Notes: generated by a model not told the origin, from the sequence alone. A stretch of DNA of 64,000 bases from Lateolabrax maculatus (GCA_031216445.1 CM062214.1:14189001-14253000); one strand, 5' to 3'; counted from the first letter of the stretch, positions 24,018-36,687 are shown. Program-made: numbers and translations.

Positions 24018-24025
24018 TTACGTCA
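24018..24025. promoter_or_regulatory. CRE-like element
   Basis: TTACGTCA differs by one base from the consensus TGACGTCA and is followed by CCGTCACG. CREB/CREM-family binding is plausible in this divergent promoter. Confidence 0.5.
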
Positions 24026-24094
24026 CCGTCACGCGTGGAGTAGTCGCTGCGCATCCTGAACCGACGTCGATTCGTTCTTGAGTTTGTATGTGTT

Positions 24095-24097
<3 letters not shown>

Positions 24098-24127
<30 letters not shown>
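24098..24127. repeat. (AT)n microsatellite in the TERB1/PDP2 promoter
   Basis: About 15 AT units interrupt an otherwise CpG-rich interval. Confidence 0.9.
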
Positions 24128-24130
<3 letters not shown>

Positions 24131-24588
24131 TTTTGTTCCAGTGAGTCTTCGTGCGACGCACTTAACGTGGCCGCCTACGGCAGTGTGCGTGCCGATGTGT
24201 CGCCCGAGTACAGGTTTCAGCATGAGACGAGGGACTAACGTGTTAAACGTCAGGGGAGCTAACCGGCTAGCCCTGCGTCGTAATGTTTTAGTTAACCACG
24301 TTATATGTTGTCAACATGTTGCACCCCGCACACATTAAACGCGTCACACCGAGAGGCATGCTGGCCGGCATTGGCTTCACGTCATAGCAACTTGATTCCG
24401 GTGTGAATTGCGAGCCAGCTACCGCGCAGGACGCCGTGCCCGCCGTCTGTTTACGTTAGCTCCCAGACTGTCATGTGTCTTCGCTGGAATAGGGCTGGTC
24501 TCACCACAACTTTGATCGTTTCCTTTCCCTCCCCCGCGACACAGACATCGGCGTGAACAAGTTGCACAACGGCGTCGGATCATCAGAG

Positions 24589-27062
24589 ATGTCTGGACGT
24601 GCGTACGCCAGCATCCTTCAAAGAGCTTCGTGCTTCGTGACACTTTCTTCTGCTGCCCCGGTCCAGGTTTGGATTCTGAATGAGTTCTTGTTTGATTGTT
24701 AGATTTTTCTTTTCAGCCGTTTTCTAATGATGCCTTAACCCTCCTTTTGTTTGTTTTTTCCCCAGTATACCCAGTTAGTAGCATTTCCCTCTTCCCAGCC
24801 TCGACCGGCCCACCACTGTCACTTCTCATCCTGGGGAGCCTGCAGATCAGACCAGTTGTGCTTCAGTGGCGAGGAGTCCAGAAACTGGTCTCAAAGTGGG
24901 CGACAGCTCTCGACTCGTCAGGATCTAGACTTCCAGCTCAGCCAGGTCCAAATCAACGGTATTCTGCGATCTAATGAGCAGGTAACGGATATCATAGTGT
25001 CTCTCTTTGGAATGAGGAAGATCTAATCTAAAAGAGGGATATGTGTTTTGGATATGAAAACACACAGTATCCAAGCATGTTTCTGAGGTCGGAGTAGGGT
25101 GAAAAGGCTTGTTTTTTTATTCTAATAAGATATATCAGTATTAGAAACTTGCAGGTGTGAATAACCCTGTACATCTGTGTGTATCTGCATCTGTGTCTCA
25201 GGCTGTGAGTGTGCCAGAGTTTGATGGCAGGGGACTCAGTGCTGTGAGAAAGTTTGAGAGCAACCAGCTGTCTGCCAACACACCTAATGAGGACCGTCGC
25301 AGTGCAGCCACATGTTTACAGGTATGCGTGTTCTCTGTCCCCTCTGTCTGTACATCCAAATCCCTGCCTTTATCCCCCTTTTTTGTAAAATGTAATAACA
25401 TTTGTCTCTGTCTTCTCCAGACAAAGGGCATGCTCTTTGGAGTGTTTGACGGCCATGGGGGCTGGGCGTGTGCGCAGGCTGTCAGTGAGCGGCTGCTGTA
25501 CTACACTGCCGTTGCGATGATGCCAAAGCAGGGCCTAGAGGAGCTCGAGAAATGCATGGAGCATGGCAGACCTGTTCCTCCCATCTTGCAGTGGTACAAG
25601 CACCATTCAGACTTTAACTATCGTGAATCTGCTTCGCTCTACATTGACCACCTCAGAGTCTTCTGGCAAGAACTACTGGACAGTGAGGAACATGGTGAAG
25701 GCATGAGGTGAGAAAGCTTGTATGTCCGTATACGTAGATAGCTGTACATATACCTCTGTGTGATGAGTTTTCCTTTTACATCCTTCTGTCGTCTCCCTTT
25801 TCTTGCAGTCCTCCAGATGCTCTGGATTGCGCCTTCAAACGGCTCGATGCTGACATCTCCTTGGAGGCTCAAGTCCCTTTTTCCAATGACCTGATGAAAA
25901 GCACAGCCATCCAGGTAATACGATATGCCTTTCTTTGTTGCTTCAGTGTGCTCAAGGTCACACAATGTCTATACACTGGTATCATCATTTGTCCAGGTTG
26001 CGTTTGCCGGCTGCACAGCCTGTGTGGCTCATGTTGGCACAGAAGGGATCCACGTGGCGAATGCCGGTGACTGTCGAGCCGTATTGGGGGTGCAGGAGAA
26101 GGACGGGTCATGGAGCGCTTTGCCCCTTTCCCAGGACCACAACTCGCAGAATCAGGCTGAGATGGAGCGAATCAAGGCCCAGCACCCACCCTCCGAGAGG
26201 GACACAGTGGTCACAGATGACAGACTGCTCGGGGTGAGAGTTCTTCATGGCATAATGCTTAACGGGCACTGCACAGTGAGTTGACTGCTGAATTTAGAAA
26301 ATAAATCGCAGGTCCTAATCTTTTATCCTGCTGTCAGGTTCTGATGCCCCTGCGTGCGTTTGGTGATGTAAGATTTAAGTGGAGCCTTGAGTTGCAGCAG
26401 AGCATTTTAGCCGGCCTGGAATCCGGAGTGGACCTGGACTCTCTCAACTTGTACCATTACACTCCACCCAACTACCTAACTCCGCCATATCTGGATGTGG
26501 CGCCCGAGATAAGCTATCACAAGCTGAGACCTCAGGACCGCTTCTTGATTCTCGGCACTGACGGGCTGTGGGATGAACTGGGGAGTGAGGAGGCTGTACG
26601 ACTCGTAGGAGAGCATCTGAGCGGGATTCACCTACAGGTTTGTGTGTGGACTTGAAGTGACATGTGTTGTTATTCCCCTGATTTACAGCAAACAACTTTT
26701 ATATAAGCCACTCGTAAATGACTTGTGCTTTTATCCTGTAAACATATCCTGTTAGATGGTTTCAAACTGTGCTTTCTTTTTTCCAGGCTCCAGTTTCTCC
26801 ATCTGAGAGGCAGTTGAAATTAGGTCAAATGCAAGAACTCTTGCTGAAACGCCAGGCCCGTGCCTCCCCCGCTTTAGACACCAACGTTGCCACACACCTC
26901 ATCAGACACGCTCTTGGCACTGGGGAGTATGGGGAACTCTGCCAGGAGAGACTGGCCTCTATGCTCGCTTTGCCAGAGGACCTGGCGCGAATGTACAGGG
27001 ACGATATAACGGCTACTGTGGTATATCTGAACTCTGACCTGGCCAGACCTCACCGCAGCTAA
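24589..27062 (+). CDS. pdp2: PDP2, mitochondrial pyruvate dehydrogenase phosphatase catalytic subunit
   Basis: Eight exons (24589-24666, 24766-24981, 25202-25321, 25421-25707, 25809-25914, 25997-26233, 26338-26637, 26787-27062) join in frame to give 539 residues, close to human PDP2 (529). The N-terminus (MSGRAYASILQRASCF) has Arg, Ser and Ala and no acids, as in a mitochondrial presequence. PPM/PP2C metal-binding motifs are intact: VFDGHGG, VANAGDCRAVL, LGTDGLWDEL and MYRDDITATVVYL. RSAATCLQ and LMPLRAFGDVRFKW are family hallmarks. The enzyme removes phosphate from the E1 alpha subunit of the pyruvate dehydrogenase complex in the matrix, reactivating it, and needs magnesium. PDP2 rather than PDP1 is chosen because TERB1 and a cadherin flank it, as on human 16q22.1. 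AATAAA is at 27762-27767. The first exon starts 1 kb from TERB1 on the opposite strand. Confidence 0.92.
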
Positions 27063-28383
27063 CAGAAGGATATTTATAATGCTGGACAGAGAAAAAAGAA
27101 AAATCATAACATTCATCATAGCTAACGTTTTCTCCAGGCCGTTATTTTATGGGTATTTTGAGACAAAAATTACAACCTGTTACATAAATTGATTTATGAA
27201 TATTTTGAAATGAAAGGACAGTTTTCAATGTGGTATTATGTAAAGTACTTAAAAAAGAAATCCCTGTTCCATAGATTTAACATATTCCTAGTTATAGCAT
27301 TTATCAGGTCAAAATACAGATTTGCAGGAAAAAAGCTTTTGTCCATCTCTGTATGTCATGATGAACGTGTCAAAAGTAGAAATGTTGGGAGTAAATATAA
27401 GACTACCGAATAATGCAGACACTCTTAGTTTTGTGTTTGTTTACTTGTTTGTAGTTTGCTTTAGATAATCCGTCTGTGACATTATTTTCGGTTTACTTGT
27501 CTGTTTACTTTTATGTATGTGTAAGATATAAAGTATGCTGTTCATTTTGTGTAAATGCACTGTCTTCAGTGTGATTGTTAGATGTATTTAAGTTGACACT
27601 CTACTCACTGAAAGAAAGATGTAGATGCTTCATATTAAATAATTGAGAAAAATCAACCTTTCGACTAAAAAGTAAATGAAATGAAATACAGAGGCCGATT
27701 TACAGTCAGCCTAATGAAGAGAGTTTGACGTCCAAAGCCCTGCGGGAAACAAAGTTTTCAAAATAAACTGTGCTAACATTAGTTGTTGAGTGTCATGGGA
27801 GCCAGTCTGACCCTCAAGTGTTTTGTAAACACATGCATGGTTTCCTCAGAGAAAGTTCAACCCTAACTGTCAGATTTTCCAGCAAATTAAATGGAAGTGA
27901 AGTTATACATTTTAATGCATGCTGTTAATAATGCACGTTTTTCTGCTGTTCACTCACTTAAACTTTTTTGAGATTATAAATACTATAATAATGTGAAACC
28001 ACAATTTTGAAAAGGTGAGAGTGGAAAGCTTCCCTGTGTAAACACACACCTGCATGTGTCTGAGGTCACCTCTAGCGTCTTTGTTTTTTCGCCAACCTTT
28101 CGCTGATAAACTCAAACAACCTCTCAGTAAGCATCAGTCGGAGCAAAGTAAAGCACAGCAAACACAGGCGGTTAAAAGAACAAATGCTGATGGCACGGAG
28201 TCTGGAAGATGATCCATTAATCACACTGACTGAGGAACTCTGAAGGTGAAAAACTCAATAAGGAGGGTTTGTAAATGCCTCAAACTCGGCAGGCTGCCAC
28301 TGGAACAGCGGAGCAGGTCCAGTTCAGAGGGTCGGTCCAGTGACGGTGGAGAAAAGATCTGTAGGGTTTCTATACTGAAGGAG
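27063..28383. other. PDP2 3' UTR and cadherin upstream region
   Basis: The PDP2 3' UTR plausibly runs to the AATAAA at 27762. The rest is AT-rich and contains GTAAACACAC and a GAGGTCACCTCTAG palindrome (28060-28073) that resembles a nuclear-receptor or E-box-type site upstream of the cadherin. No CpG island is visible before the cadherin gene. Confidence 0.45.
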
Positions 28384-31300
28384 ATGACGGGGAACGGTGG
28401 GACTTTCAGGATGCTCTTTCTGCTGTGCCAAGTCCAGGTGAGTGTTAAAAGTTGTAGTAATTTTTCTTCAGTCAGCAGATTTTCTGACTGGTGATTGAGG
28501 AAAAAAAACCTACCATATAAACGGTCTAATGTATTTTTACGATGTTGCAACATTTTAATCACATGCTGTATGGCTTGATTAGCCCACCTGTATATAATTT
28601 TATATTTATGTTTATTTATTGGCTTTTGTTTTATAGAAGATATGTATTTTGTCTTAATTGTTTAAAATCTTTACTCTGTCTGAACAGCTCTTAGTTTGTT
28701 TTCTTTTCTAAAAAGCAACATTTAATCATGTTTAATAATTCTGTTTTGAAAAAGTGTGTAATATAAACAAACTTTATTATAATGTAATATTGAATATGAA
28801 ACATGTTCGCGTTCCTACACCCAAACAATATTGCATTACCATTACATTAAATTTAAGTCTTGTTGATAAAACAAGAAAAAGTTACAGTAAGTGATAATAT
28901 ATTTGAACTGGGCATTGTCTGAATAATCTTTGTTCTTCAGTGTTTAGCCTTTCGGGCTGCAGCAGTTTCTCCATGCTGCAACAGAATCAACTGCTTGAAT
29001 AATGAAACTCCGAGAAGAAAAAATGTAGGGGTAAATTTAGAGGTCATGTTTAAATCTTAAACTTGGTTTATCAATTAGATTGCAATTATATACCTGACTT
29101 GACATGGAGAGCCCTGATTCAAACAGAACAACTCGGACATGGGCGTGGAGCGGCTCCCCACTATTGCGTTTCCACACGTGTCTGGCGGTTTGAAAAGGAT
29201 GAAGAGGGGGTGGGTTATTCCAGCAATTAACTTTCCAGAAAATGAGAGGGGTCCATATCCCAAATTCATGGTGAAGGTAACTATAGTATTATTAAGCAAA
29301 TTAAATGGTTTTGAATGCATTTTCACTTAATGTATTTGATGTGACTAAAACCACCCTGACTGAAATCTGCACTGTTGTGCTTTAGATCAAGTCAAGCAAT
29401 GAGGAAAAGGTGGCGATAACCTACAAGATCACCGGACCAGGGGCTGATCAGGCCCCTGAGGGTGTTTTTACTGTTGATCGGCGATATGGGGTGCTGTATG
29501 TGACGCAGCCACTGGACAGGGAGAAGACAGCCAAATACAGTGTAAGTTGAAAAAAACAAAAGTCTCACTTTTTACAGTAAATCCCATTACTGTGGCATTA
29601 TCCTGATGCACAATTACTGTTATTACATATATGTGGTGTGTGTTACAGCTGTGGGCCCATGCACTGAAAGAGGACATGATGGTTGAAAAGCCCATGGAGC
29701 TCATTATCAACGTCATTGACCAGAATGACAACACTCCAGAATTCACTCAGAACCCTTTCTATGGCGGAGTGAGCGAAAGTGCTGACATTGGTGAGAGAAA
29801 GACTCTGAAAAACTTAAATTCCTAAAATGTGAAATTCAAGTCCTTTTATATATCCACAGTCCCTGTTGTATTGTTTTCTTCAACAGATGACTCGGTCATA
29901 GAGGTAACAGCAGTGGATAAAGATGAGCCACAGACAAACAATGCTATAATTAGGTATAGGATAAAGACTCAGATGCCTCAAGTACCCAAAGAGGACATGT
30001 TTGCCATAAACCCAGTGAGTGGAATGATCCGTGTGGTGGCGGGCGGACTGGACAGAGAGGTAATGTGATCATACAATGTGAACACTACTCTTCTATTTTC
30101 AAGACTTTCTAATTCCTCATTTCAACCCATTTCCCTGTGTCAGACCCACCCAGAGTACAAGCTGGTCATTGAAGCTGCTGATATGGAGGGGGAGGGGCTG
30201 TCCAGCACCTGCACTGTTATTATAAACATTACTGACAGCAACGATAATGCTCCACAATTCATCGTCCCACACGTGAGTTCAAAATGCCCAAATACTTCAT
30301 AATAGCGTGGAAATACGTTTAATCTGTAACTGCATTTAGCAGAGTTTCTTGCTTTTCACCAGATATCCACATCAGTCCCTGAGAATGGGGTTGGAGTTGA
30401 GGTAATAAGGCTAAAAGTTATTGACAAGGATGAGTTAGGATCTCCGAATGCCAACGGCAAATTCTCAATAATCAAAGGCAACGAGGGGGGAGACTTCAAC
30501 ATCGCTACGGGCTCCGATAAAATGCAGGGAATCCTCAAAATAGCCAAGGTTGGGAAACACCTGTCCTATTTTATTAATAAGTCTTTGTTGTTTGACTCAA
30601 CATGCAGAGTACATCAAACTTCTTTCCTTGCTCTCCATCACTTCCAAGAACCTGGATTTTGAGAGCATTCCTGTCTTTATTCTGCTGGTGGTGGTGACAA
30701 ACGAGGTGCCGTTTTCTCGACCGGTGTCAACCTCGACAGCCACAGTCACTGTAACAGTCGTGGATGAGAACGAGCCTCCTGTTTTCAGTCCGGCGCAGAT
30801 CCATGTGAGCATCTCAGAAGACGTGAAAATAGGGCGTTCTGTGGTGGACCTCAGAGCTAAGGACCCAGACGCCGCCAGGAAACAGGGCGTTAGGTAATAA
30901 TAACACATACATACATACTATTTACAAGTGGCAGTATGTATGTACTTATGTGTTTGTACACTATTCTGTTTTAGTTATAATCAGGTTGTTTCTCTTTCCT
31001 TCAGATATGAACTACACAATGACACTGCCAGGTGGCTAAGTGTTGATGAAGACACAGGATCAATCAAAGTTAAAAGCAGCATGGACAGAGAATCACACTT
31101 TGTGAAAGACAGCAATTACACAGTCCTAGTTTGTGCTTACGACAATGGCAAATTTATTTCTTTGGTCTTACCTAACAACACTGTCGCAGCCTTCTTTCCC
31201 ATTTGACCTGATGCCTGAATGAACAATAACCCTCCGGCATTCTCCTCTTTTCATCCTTCTAGATACTGTCCCAGCTACCGGGACAGGTACTCTGGTTGTG

Positions 31301-32890
31301 AGTTTATTAGATGTGAATGACCATCGTCCTGTGATCAAGCAGAGGGAAGCCAATCTATGCAATAGTGACCCTTTTCCTGTCCTGCTGGATATACTGGACC
31401 TTGACGGACCAGGTCATGCTGGGCCGTTTACTGTGGAGCTTCAAGGAGAGCACAGGATCTACTGGACTGTTGCCCTCAATTCCACAAGTAGGAGAGCTCA
31501 TTAACAGTATACATGCCCAGTAGCAAAATGCAGAAGATGTCATTTAATTATTTTCCCCCCTTGCAGGCAACGTGGCAGCCCTGGCCCCCAAACGGAAGTT
31601 GTCACCTGGGGACTATCATGTACTGATGCGTATCTATGATGTTGGCATGCTTTACCAAGACAGCACACTGGAAATAAAAGTGTGCAAATGTCAAGGGGCT
31701 GTCTTTACCTGCTCCATCCCACGTTTTGCCCCTCGTCTGCCCATTCCTTCTCTTGCAACCTCAGTCCTGGGAGCAATATTTGGTCTTCTGTGTATGTAGC
31801 AGGTCTTTCTTATTCACCCAATGTCCTAAATTTGTTTTGGTTCACTTGTTCTGTCTTCAGTTGCTCAGATTTTTCTGTTGACCACAGTACTGCTCTTGCT
31901 GCTGCTGCTGCTGCTGAGAAGAAAGAGGAGGAGGTTGGAGAAGGATGTTCCTCTTCTTGAAGACGTACCCAGAGACAACATCTTCTACTATGATGAGGAG
32001 GGAGGAAGTGAAGAGGACCAGGTAGGAGTAGGAGGTTTTAATGCAGATTACAAGACATATGCGTTGTCAGATGGATAATAGAAATGTTCTATCCGTCTAG
32101 AAGTGATAGAAATGGAAGTAGTGAGGGCCTCACTTTGTATTCTCATCACACATAGAACTAAAATCATCAAGTAAAATAGGTGTTGTACTGATTACATTAC
32201 ACTAGCCCGTCCTCTGAAACTTACACCCTGAGTAATGCTAAAGTCCGAAAAATATGTTCTTCAGGCTTCTCTATATTTTTATGTCAGAATTGTTTCAGTG
32301 GGATTTTAGCAAATGATTGAAGTTCCTCTATTTTCTCTTCAGGAGTATGACTTGAGCCAGCTCCACAGAGGGCTTGATAACTGCCCTGAAGTCTTCTGCA
32401 CTGCTGTGTTTCCTACTGCCCAAAGCCGCCCATGCTACCACCTACAACCCCAAGCCAATGAAGACATTGACAAATTCGTTGAGGACGTGAGTGAAATTTT
32501 ATACATTAGGCCTATAGTATCTTTATAAGAATAACTTTGGTGTATGTGTGCACATATCGACAGAATGCATCTGCAATATTTATTGTATGTTTGTGAGTGT
32601 TATAACTCTACAATATGTTTCCTTGGTTTCCCTTGTAGAACCTGCATGCTGCAGACAGTGACCCCACTGCTCCTCCTTATGACTCTCTTCTGCTGTTTGA
32701 CTATGAGGGCGTTGGCTCAGAGGCGAATTCCCTCAGTTCCATCAACTCCTCAGACTCGGACGAGGAGCAGGACTTTCAAAGCCCGGTCCACTGGGGACCA
32801 CGTTTCATCAGGTTGGCTGACCTATACACGGGCAGCATAGAGGAGGACAATGACACAGAAACACTGCCAGGGAAAACAGAATGGGTCTGA
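28384..32890 (+). CDS. Classical type I cadherin, cadherin-1-like
   Basis: Fifteen exons keep frame and give about 822 residues: 28384-28437, 28941-29024, 29127-29276, 29386-29541, 29649-29790, 29887-30059, 30144-30272, 30363-30548, 30649-30893, 31005-31147, 31263-31487, 31567-31791, 31861-32021, 32343-32486, 32639-32890. A short signal-like exon and a brief propeptide end in RMKR, followed by GWVIPAINFPENERGP, which keeps the strand-swap Trp2. Five EC domains carry PEN, LDRE, DQNDN and DSNDN calcium motifs. EC5 has the paired cysteines (VCKCQGAVFTC). A Leu-rich membrane helix (about 624-656) precedes a p120-binding segment (DNIFYYDEEGG) and a beta-catenin site (DPTAPPYDSLLLFDYEG). It mediates calcium-dependent homophilic adhesion at adherens junctions. 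Oddities: the propeptide is about 55 residues instead of about 130, HAV is replaced by HAL, one intron is GC-AG, and a C-terminal extension ends KTEWV. AATAAA is at 33750. It may be a cdh1 paralogue rather than cdh1 itself. Confidence 0.88.
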
Positions 32891-34180
32891 CATACACATC
32901 CCTATGTATTTATAGATCCTCCAAATGTGTGTCAAGCTGCCCAAGTCCTCAGAGTGCTGTGTGACCTCTTTATGATGGCTTCTGCAGCCTTTTTCACACT
33001 GGGTTGTGGTCAAGGATGGGAGATGCACATGCTCTGTTCATGTGTCATTTCTAGCTTTCCTGTCTTGCTCATTGCAATGGCTTGTTGCTGGACTATGCGG
33101 ATAAACAATGACATTAACAAGCTAAATTATGTTTAATAGTATACATGTCCCAAGCTTACTAATATCAAAAGTTCCACACCTAATTGTCTCCATGATCCAC
33201 ATTATCGTTACACTTGGCTGCATATTGATTTGACTCATATACACAATATAAATCAGTCACTACTGAGTATACTACACTTTTCTTGATGAGCATATTACCC
33301 ATGGAGTTCCTCAAGGCTTGATCATAGGTCGTCTCCTATTCATTTTTTTTTATAATCCCATTTATTATCTGTAACTACTGTACAATATGTATTTATTTTG
33401 CAACATAAGTAGATGTGACACTGATCATGAATACTGTACTTTTAATTGTGAATGGTTCTGAGGGTCTTGAGACTCTAAAGGAATTTCCAAATTACATAAA
33501 AATTTAAAATAAGATTTTCCAAAGACCCCAGGCTTTTACGTATTATCTCCTGTTTTTTTGTTTTGTTTGTTTTTTACATGCTTTTATATGATGTCTTATT
33601 ATTATTATACCATATTATTACCAACATCTCATCATGTGTTTTTAACATTATTTTCTGGTGCCTTGCTCTCATTTGTGTATTTTCTTTCATCATTCTTTTC
33701 TTATTTGATTGTTAAAAAAGTTTTGACTGTGTTTAAGTTTTGCTTCACAAATAAAATGGGTTTTTATATGTAAACTTAAAGTAAGTCGTCCTCAGAAGGA
33801 AATGTAAGCACCGCCTACGAGCTGATAAGACGCTTAGTCATGACCAATGATCTCTCTGAATGCCTTCGTCAAAAGTGGACTTTAAACATTCATTATCATC
33901 TAACTAAAGTGAACTTTGACCCTCCTCCCTCTCCGGTACTAGACTGAGGAATGACAGCAGCAGTGAGAAAAAAAACTATCCGTTTAACTGTTTCCTATTT
34001 CAGTTAGATGACATTTTCTGTTGACATGAGGGCCTGTCGATAAATGAGCTTTACAACATTTGGGAAAGGTGAGTGATCACGTGACATCTAAATCAAAGGT
34101 GTGTGTGTGTGGATTAATATATGGCTCGGGGCTTTTTCAACATCCATTTTGTTTTCCAGCACTTTTTTCTTCCCCGACAG
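32891..34180. other. Cadherin 3' UTR and TMEM253-like 5' region
   Basis: The cadherin 3' UTR likely ends after the AATAAA at 33750-33755. A probable untranslated first exon of the next gene ends at about 34068 (GGGAAAG followed by gtgagt). Nothing else is recognisable. The open frame at 32927-33136 has no support. Confidence 0.5.
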
Positions 34181-35601
34181 ATGACGCAGAACATGTTTCA
34201 AGAGGGGCTGTACCAGGTGTTCTTTAAGGACACATCCTCAACCGCCCCACTGACCCAGGTTACCAACCCTGGGGAGCTAATCAATGTCAGGATTCATCGC
34301 TGGTTTGGGACTGTTGTTAATACCAGACTTTTAGTCGCTGGGGTGAGATGCCACTCTGTTGTGCTCGTACAAACCATTGGTTAACATAGTTTTTCAAGAT
34401 TTTAAAACTGCCTACTACTGCATACTCTCCCCTCAGGTGGTGCAGATCCTCAGTGCCTTAGCTTGCATACTAACCACGCTCACCCATGCATGTGTGAGCT
34501 ACGACTGCTCTGTCTCCATGACAACGCCAGTGTGGTCAAGCCTTTTTGTGAGTCCACACCTGCTTCGACTGATATGCTCTCAGTGCAAATAGAGATAGAG
34601 AAAGAGAGATCTCAAATACTGGGTCATAACTGTTTGTGTTGTTCCAGTATGTGGCTGCTGGGTGTCTGTCAATGGAGGTTCAGAGGAGAGCAACTAAATT
34701 AAAGGTAGATCATTTCTAATGTGGCATTTTGATGGGATTTTGCTCATATCATCAACTGCCTAGTATTCATTTTGCATTAACCATGAACAGATAATCATTC
34801 TGATGGGTGTGAACCTCTACTGTCTACTTTTTGGCTTCTCTGCTCTCCTGGCCAACAGCCTCAGGTCTACACAGCCAGTCGCACTCAACACAAACCAACA
34901 GGTAATTTGGCAACATTTTACATTAATTTACAAGATGCATACTGTGTAAAGATCATTCTGTTTTGCGTTCAAGAGATCCATTAATAACAACAAAGAACAA
35001 CACATTTTTAGCTTGCTTTTATATACTGAATGTGTTGTGAGTGAACTGTCCTCTTTTCTCTCTCCCCATTGACTTCTTCTTACTAGCACATTGGTTCATA
35101 TGTTGCGAAGGGGAGCTCTATAGCATTTAGTGTACAGTGTTTTCTGGCGTCAGTCTACATACTTTTCCTGTCCTGGAGAGGCCTACGTCGCTACAGTCCT
35201 ACCTATAATCAGGCCTACAACCGCCTGGCACAGGTAAATATAGCAGGAAACAACATAAAGACTAACCTGGGAATATGAGAGAGATTAATACCATTAACAT
35301 TGGTGCTTTAGTCATTTCAAGTTCAATGGAATATTTTTTCAAATAGTCAGGAATAGAGTTCAACTCTGTCAGCTGATTTGCTTTGATGATGATAGATGAT
35401 GAAATATTTTCTGGAAGTTGCTCTCTAAGTAGATTGTCAGCAAAATAAATGAGAGATACCAAATTTTAAAAAGCACAATATATTCCAGTTTATCATAGAT
35501 TGTGGAATTTGATGGGGTCTGAATGTTTTCTGCTCTTTTTTGGGTAGGATCCAGATGAAACTAACGGGCCTCTACTGGAACAAGAGGAATTTAGTCTGTG
35601 A
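34181..35601 (+). CDS. tmem253: TMEM253-like tetraspan membrane protein
   Basis: Six coding exons (34181-34342, 34437-34547, 34648-34704, 34791-34901, 35087-35233, 35548-35601) are all phase 0 and encode 213 residues, against 217 in human TMEM253. Four hydrophobic segments fall near residues 48-71, 85-104, 112-132 and 154-174. Matching blocks are a Trp before the first helix, LLVAGVVQILS, VSYDCSVS, SMEVQRRATKLK after the second helix and the C-terminal YNQAYNRL with an acidic LLEQEEFSL tail. The layout resembles MS4A/CD20-like tetraspans. No biochemical function is established for TMEM253. The ATG is the first base of its exon, directly after the acceptor. An in-frame continuation from the upstream exon's ATG (34044) is impossible because it hits a stop. 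AATAAA is at 35847-35852. The family name is from memory and moderately sure; the exon structure is firm. Confidence 0.7.
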
Positions 35602-36637
35602 CACTCAAAGACCTGAAAAGACACACTCCTGCTTGCTTGCACAGCGTTTTGTGAACTCAGTTACTGGTTTTGATCTGTATGGTTGGTATGAAGACTTTTG
35701 TGCAATCCCAATTGAGGAAATTGTTTTAGATATTGTGAAATCTTATAATGTCATCTGACTGATGACTCAGTATCACTTCTCCTTTGGGATTTGCAAAAAC
35801 TTAAAATGTTCCTTCCCCAAAAAGTGGAACAGCATTGTCAAAACCTAATAAAAAATGTAAGTAACAAGTAATGGTCTATAACACACAGCAATGACTTAAA
35901 TTAAGTTAAACAAAATATAAGCATGTTTTCACAGTTGAGCAATCTCATTATTTTACAGAACATCATTAAAATTGATCATAGTTTTTTCCAGTTTTCCTCA
36001 TTTTCACAGATACTGCTCTGTGATCACCACTAGAAGGCAGCATTGCCTGTGATTTGACTTGTACAGTTTGATCCACAAATCAACTCCCTCTGTTCAGTGA
36101 AAGAGTAGAGGATACAATTGTTTCACTTCAGTTGCCAAATACTACCATTTCGACCACACTTGGTCTCTTTCAAGCGAAGTTCAATACAAGTGTCAGATAC
36201 AGCCTTATAGGTTGGTAATAAAATAATTGGAGCTTAGTGTGCAGTCATCTTCTCTTCAAAATCTAAACATTGTCAGCGTGGAGGCCTCTTGTTGTGAATT
36301 TACTGTTTTAATGTAATCATCACTGAGTGTACATAAATGTTCACTTTTAGTAAGCTTGCCTTGGTCTCTTCAATTCTCCGACTATTTATGTCTAACATTC
36401 ACCTTTACCTTTAAGTCCCAGCCCTAAAACTATCCCTTATAGGACTTAGCAGAATGTCATAATGTTACAAAAATGTTCTCACTTTTATGGTCTAAAACTT
36501 GAACTGGTCCTCACACAGATAGATATCCAAGAGTGTATGGAGTAGAGACACAATGAAGGGTGTGGTGTGTTTGAGTATTTAAATGATGGAGGATTTCATT
36601 AAGAATATAAAGCAAGGTCATCCACCACTGCTATAGC

Positions 36638-36687
<50 letters not shown>

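Larger units (their letters stand above)
23553..24588. promoter_or_regulatory. Bidirectional promoter region between TERB1 and PDP2
   Basis: This interval of about 1 kb separates two divergent start codons and is CpG-rich at 23690-24070 and 24150-24600. It contains an RFX X-box (23935-23948), a CRE-like TTACGTCA (24018-24025), further TGACG/CGTCA half-sites, and a CACGTCAT at about 24378. An (AT)n tract interrupts it near 24098-24127. No TATA box is obvious at either end, as expected for a CpG promoter. Confidence 0.6.
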
